Source of the DNA: Verrucomicrobiota bacterium
Lineage (GTDB): Bacteria > Verrucomicrobiota > Verrucomicrobiia > Opitutales > Opitutaceae
Length of the DNA: 64,000 nucleotides
Reading direction: 5' to 3'
Assembly: GCA_023399155.1 (NCBI GenBank)
Contig: JAEWQP010000011.1
Span: forward strand, 1 to 64,000
The first letter of the stretch is position 1. Each line of letters opens with the position of its first letter. Below are positions 59,716-64,000 of the stretch, piece after piece. A program made the position numbers and the translations under genes. Below the pieces are notes generated by a model. It was not told the origin of the DNA. It saw only the letters and a list, made by a program, of their open reading frames with translations, and did no database searches.

Positions 59716-60444
59716 ATGAAACAGTTCTCTCTGAAGGTCTCCTCGCGTGCTGGTGTCGGCCGCGGTGCATCGCGCCGGGTTCGCCAGTCCGGGGGCATCC
59801 CCGCTATTCTCTACGGACCGAACGCGCCCCAGACCCTGGCTCTCGACGCCCCTGAGTTCTCGCGCCTCCTGAAGGGCATCGCCGGGTCGGCCGCCGTGAT
59901 CGAGATTGCTGCGGATGAGGCTGACAAGCGCCTCTCCATCATCAAGGAGATCCAGCGCGACGCGATGACCGACCGCATCCTCCACGTCGACCTCCAGGAG
60001 GTCCTGGCGAACGAGGAGATGGAACTCAACGTTTCGATCCACACCACGGGCGATTGCTACGGCGTGCGCGTCGAGAACGGCATCCTCGAAGTCGTTTCCC
60101 ACGAGGTGCGCATCCGCTGCCTACCCAAGGACTTGCCGGCGTTCATCGAGGTGGACATCACGGAGCTGAGGGTCGACCATTCCGTTCACATCGGCGAACT
60201 TCCGAAGCTTCCGGGTGTGAAGTACCTGGGCGACCCGCATCGTCCGGTCGTCGCCTGCGTCCAGCCCGCCGTCGAAGCGGAAGTCACGCCGGCCGCTGCT
60301 GCGACCGAGGGTGCGGCTCCTGCCGAAGGTGCCGCCGCGGCGCCGGCTGGTGCTGCTCCCGCTGCTGGCGACGCGAAGGCCGCAGCTCCGGCTGCGAAGG
60401 CCGCCGCGCCTGCCGCAGCCGCCAAGGCTCCGGCCAAGAAGTAA
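59716..60444 (+). CDS. rplY: 50S ribosomal protein L25/Ctc, long form
   Basis: 242 residues: the 5S-rRNA-binding L25 domain (MKQFSLKVSSRAGVGRGASR...GGIPAILYGPNAPQTLALD), the TL5/Ctc C-terminal domain (about 95-195, DLPAFIEVDITELRVDHSVHI) and a low-complexity Ala/Pro/Lys tail of about 45 residues. The long Ctc form is usual outside Gammaproteobacteria. The start is set at MKQFSLKV; the frame is open far upstream but not coding-like. First gene of a housekeeping run continuing to dnaB. Confidence 0.95.
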   Translation: MKQFSLKVSSRAGVGRGASRRVRQSGGIPAILYGPNAPQTLALDAPEFSRLLKGIAGSAAVIEIAADEADKRLSIIKEIQRDAMTDRILHVDLQEVLANEEMELNVSIHTTGDCYGVRVENGILEVVSHEVRIRCLPKDLPAFIEVDITELRVDHSVHIGELPKLPGVKYLGDPHRPVVACVQPAVEAEVTPAAAATEGAAPAEGAAAAPAGAAPAAGDAKAAAPAAKAAAPAAAAKAPAKK

Positions 60445-60492
60445 GTTTTCCTCCGCGGGACCCGAGCGTCCCCGCGCACCTGTTCTTTGAGT

Positions 60493-61110
60493 ATGTCGAT
60501 CCGGTTGGTCGTCGGCCTGGGAAACCCCGGTCGCGAGTACGCCGATACGCGCCACAACATCGGTTTCGTGGTCGCCGATGCGTTTGTCCGTGCCCGCCAG
60601 GCCGGGTGGACGCATCGTCGCGAGTTCGAGGCCGAGGTCGCGAAGGTTTCACAGGGAAGCCGTCACGATCTTTATGTGCTCAAGCCGCTCACGTTCATGA
60701 ACGAAAGCGGGCGCGCGGTGGGGGCGTTCAGCCGGTTTTATCGCATCGAGCCCGAGGAGATCGCCGTGTGCTATGACGAACTCAACCTCGACCTCGGCGC
60801 GATCAAGCTCTCCATCCGGGGAAGCGCCGGGGGCCACAATGGCGTGCAAAGCCTGCTTACCCACGTCGGTGACGGTTTTCGTCGCTTTCGCCTGGGCATC
60901 GGCCCGCGTCATCCTCCGGAGATCGACCTCAAAGACTACGTGCTCGGCAAGTTCGCTCCCGACCAGCAATCCACTTTAACTCAACTCCTGCCGGTCTATT
61001 TGTCCGGCCTCGACCTGCTCCTCACGCAGGGTGTGGCCGCCGCCATGAACCGGCTCAACCGACGTCCGCCATCCGATGACCGCCACCGCAGCACAGAAGA
61101 GAAACTATAA
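60493..61110 (+). CDS. pth: Peptidyl-tRNA hydrolase
   Basis: 205 residues. Releases peptides from peptidyl-tRNA that drop off ribosomes. LVVGLGNPGREYADTRHNIGF contains the conserved Asn and the catalytic His; KPLTFMNESGRAV and CYDELNLDLGAIKLSIRGS-AGGHNG follow as expected, with IGPRHPPEIDLKDYVLGKF near the end. It follows rplY by 48 bp and overlaps rpsF by 35 bp. Confidence 0.96.
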   Translation: MSIRLVVGLGNPGREYADTRHNIGFVVADAFVRARQAGWTHRREFEAEVAKVSQGSRHDLYVLKPLTFMNESGRAVGAFSRFYRIEPEEIAVCYDELNLDLGAIKLSIRGSAGGHNGVQSLLTHVGDGFRRFRLGIGPRHPPEIDLKDYVLGKFAPDQQSTLTQLLPVYLSGLDLLLTQGVAAAMNRLNRRPPSDDRHRSTEEKL

Positions 61111-61381
61111 GGCCACGCTGATCCTCGACACCCGTGGTCGCGAGGAGACCGCCGACCAGCTCGTCGTCGACCTCCAGAAGGAGATCGCCTCGCTGGGCAT
61201 CGAAGTCACCAAGGTCGAAAACCTCGGCCGCCGCGACTTCGCCCGCACGACCGACCCGGAACTGCCGGCCGGCAACTACGCCCAGTACGACATCACGGCC
61301 GGGCCGGACGCGGCGTCGCAGCTTCAGGAGCATTTCCGCCTCAATCCTCTCGTCTATCGCGTGCTCGTTCAGTCCGCCTGA
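61076..61381 (+). CDS. rpsF: 30S ribosomal protein S6
   Basis: 101 residues with the S6 ferredoxin-like fold: YKATLILDTRGREETADQLV, LGIEVTKVENLGRRDFA, NYAQYDITAGPDAASQLQEHF and LVYRVLVQSA. S6 normally binds rRNA with S18. The start lies inside the end of pth (35-bp overlap), so the two are coupled. It precedes ssb. Confidence 0.93.
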   Translation: MTATAAQKRNYKATLILDTRGREETADQLVVDLQKEIASLGIEVTKVENLGRRDFARTTDPELPAGNYAQYDITAGPDAASQLQEHFRLNPLVYRVLVQSA

Positions 61382-61409
61382 GCGCGCGGCAACCCCGAAG
61401 CACCCCGCC

Positions 61410-61886
61410 ATGGCCTCGTTCAACAAAGTCATCCTCATGGGCAACCTGACGCGCGATCCCGAGCTGCGGGTCACGCCGAAGGGCACTGCCGTCTGCCAGA
61501 TCGGCCTCGCCGTGAATTCCTCCTACAAGGACAAGGAAGGCAACGCGCGCGAGGAGGTGACGTTTGTGGATGTCGATGTGTTCGGGCGCCAGGCCGAGGT
61601 GATCGCGAAGTACATGAACAAGGGCCGTCCGATCCTCGTGGAGGGCCGGCTCAAGCTCGATTCATGGGAGACCAAGGAGGGCGAGAAGCGCAGCAAGCTC
61701 AAGGTGGTCCTCGACAACTTCCAGTTTGTCGGCAGCGGGCCCGGCCGCGGCGAGGGTGGCGATTCCTCCTCCGGCGGCGGCAACTTCGAGGAAAACTCGC
61801 CCCCGGCACGGCCGGCGGCGCGCGGCGGGGCAGCCCAGGCCCCGGCTCGCAACGAAAGCATCGACGAGCAGGACGTCCCGTTCTGA
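61410..61886 (+). CDS. ssb: Single-stranded DNA-binding protein
   Basis: 158 residues. OB-fold with MASFNKVILMGNLTRDPELR, TFVDVDVFGRQAEVIAKYM, KGRPILVEGRLKLDSWE; then a flexible Gly/Ser/Ala/Pro tail and the acidic protein-interaction tip ending DEQDVPF, equivalent to DDDIPF in E. coli. It stands between rpsF and rplI, where rpsR commonly also occurs but does not here. Confidence 0.96.
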   Translation: MASFNKVILMGNLTRDPELRVTPKGTAVCQIGLAVNSSYKDKEGNAREEVTFVDVDVFGRQAEVIAKYMNKGRPILVEGRLKLDSWETKEGEKRSKLKVVLDNFQFVGSGPGRGEGGDSSSGGGNFEENSPPARPAARGGAAQAPARNESIDEQDVPF

Positions 61887-61948
61887 TCGACATCGCGCCG
61901 TCGCGCGCGAGTTCCCCTTTACCGATAACACTCAATCTTCCCTGAATC

Positions 61949-62425
61949 ATGGCTCACAGTGAGATCCTCCTCCTCAAGCCCGTCGAAAATCTCGGCGGCG
62001 AAGGCGACCAGGTGCGCGTGCGCGCCGGTTATGCCCGCAACTTTCTTCTTCCCCGCAAGCTCGCCATCCCGTTGACCGAGGCGAACCGCAAGCAGGTCGA
62101 GGCCCTCCGCAAGGCGCGCGCCAAGCGCGAGGAGTCGGAGCTCGACGCCGCGAAGGCACTTGCCGCCAAGATCGAGGCCACGCGCATCGCCATCGCCGTG
62201 AAGACCGGCGAGGGCGGCAAGATGTTCGGCGCCGTCACCGCCGCCGACATCCACGGCAAGCTCACCGAGGCGGGTGTCGAGCTCGACCGCAAGAAGATCC
62301 ACGTCTACAATCCGATCAAGACGCTCGGCCAGCACACGACGAAGATCCGTCTTCACCCGGACGTGCAGGTGGAGTTCTCCTTCGACGTTGTCTCGGAGAA
62401 CCCGATCGTTCCCGCCGCCGAGTAA
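61949..62425 (+). CDS. rplI: 50S ribosomal protein L9
   Basis: 158 residues. N-terminal domain ILLLKPVENLGGEGDQVRV and YARNFLLPRKLAIPLTEAN, the long connecting helix, and the C-terminal domain KMFGAVTAADIHGKL...DRKKIHVYNPIKTLG. Standard length for the family. 62 bp after ssb and 39 bp before dnaB. Confidence 0.96.
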   Translation: MAHSEILLLKPVENLGGEGDQVRVRAGYARNFLLPRKLAIPLTEANRKQVEALRKARAKREESELDAAKALAAKIEATRIAIAVKTGEGGKMFGAVTAADIHGKLTEAGVELDRKKIHVYNPIKTLGQHTTKIRLHPDVQVEFSFDVVSENPIVPAAE

Positions 62426-62464
62426 CGCCGCCCGCCGGTCGCTCAAGAACCGGCCGCAGCCGAC

Positions 62465-63890
<1,426 letters not shown>

Positions 63891-63901
<11 letters not shown>

Positions 63902-64000
63902 CCTCCCCTCAAAGCGGGCGCTCCGCGGCTTTGCGCTCCCGCTCCTGTGCCTATCCCTGGCCGTGCCGGGCGTGTTCGCCCAAGCGCCCGCGACCCCTGG
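63891..64000 (+). CDS. Exported protein N-terminus (truncated by window edge)
   Basis: Thirty-six codons are visible: a basic start MQNSLPSKRALRG, a hydrophobic core FALPLLCLSLAVPGVF and a probable cleavage after VFA before QAPATP. It overlaps the end of dnaB by 11 bp, which suggests coupling. The mature protein lies outside the window and cannot be identified. Confidence 0.6.

Overview
The window (64 kb, roughly two-thirds G+C) reads as a chromosomal segment of a Gram-negative bacterium of the PVC group, most likely an Opitutales-type member of the Verrucomicrobiota. That assignment is an inference. It rests on an LpxC-FabZ fusion next to LpxA, an EF-P with Asn at the usual lysine/arginine tip position, abundant secreted FG-GAP/ASPIC-UnbV (CRTAC1-type) proteins and DUF5060-type glycosidase-like proteins, and the order L25-Pth-S6-SSB-L9-DnaB. 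No phage, transposase, CRISPR array or rRNA was seen; one tRNA (Asn) is present.

Layout. 1-8 kb: the end of a zinc-uptake ABC operon, a large hybrid sensor kinase, a small membrane-anchored protein, an exported ClpP-like serine protease with a coiled coil, a 59-residue membrane protein and an orphan OmpR-type regulator between two hairpin terminators. 8-17 kb: HisG, the two-step agmatine-to-putrescine pathway (agmatine deiminase and N-carbamoylputrescine amidase), a lipoprotein, HflX, a secreted propeller protein, alanine dehydrogenase, a membrane protein and EF-P. 17-23 kb: a TetR-regulated ABC-2 efflux operon (HlyD lipoprotein, two ATPases, two permeases) resembling cecR-ybhGFSR of E. coli, with the double ATPase split in two. 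23-29 kb: lipid A genes, HisI, a DegT-type aminotransferase and TrpF.

28.9-57.6 kb is the unusual part: about 29 kb almost entirely of exported proteins. It holds six FG-GAP/ASPIC-UnbV proteins (two with TPRs and a shared C-terminal module, one double-length), a hexahaem cytochrome fused to a YVTN propeller and a MauG-like domain, a hydrazine-synthase-alpha-like haem protein, a Tll0287-like monohaem protein, two solute-binding proteins without a permease, a Reg_prop propeller and a glycosidase-like protein. Seven of these (50020 down to 38075, minus strand) are packed with overlaps or gaps of at most 19 bp, so they look like one operon for a periplasmic or surface redox/recognition apparatus of unknown substrate.

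The same region is seeded with palindromic elements. A family with arms close to GGTAGGGCGAGGCCTCCGGC and its inverse occurs five times. Three copies lie in-frame inside the N-terminal region of exported proteins, just before the signal-peptide core, always encoding GRG(L/P)RPSR...ARPEA. A fourth gene carries a different palindrome at the same place and has no later start codon before its hydrophobic core, so it appears to be translated. This recalls Rickettsia palindromic elements, here placed in signal-peptide n-regions.

58-64 kb: tRNA-Asn, an alpha/beta hydrolase, and the housekeeping run rplY-pth-rpsF-ssb-rplI-dnaB, ending in a truncated exported protein. Many long antisense open frames are G+C-driven shadows and are left out.
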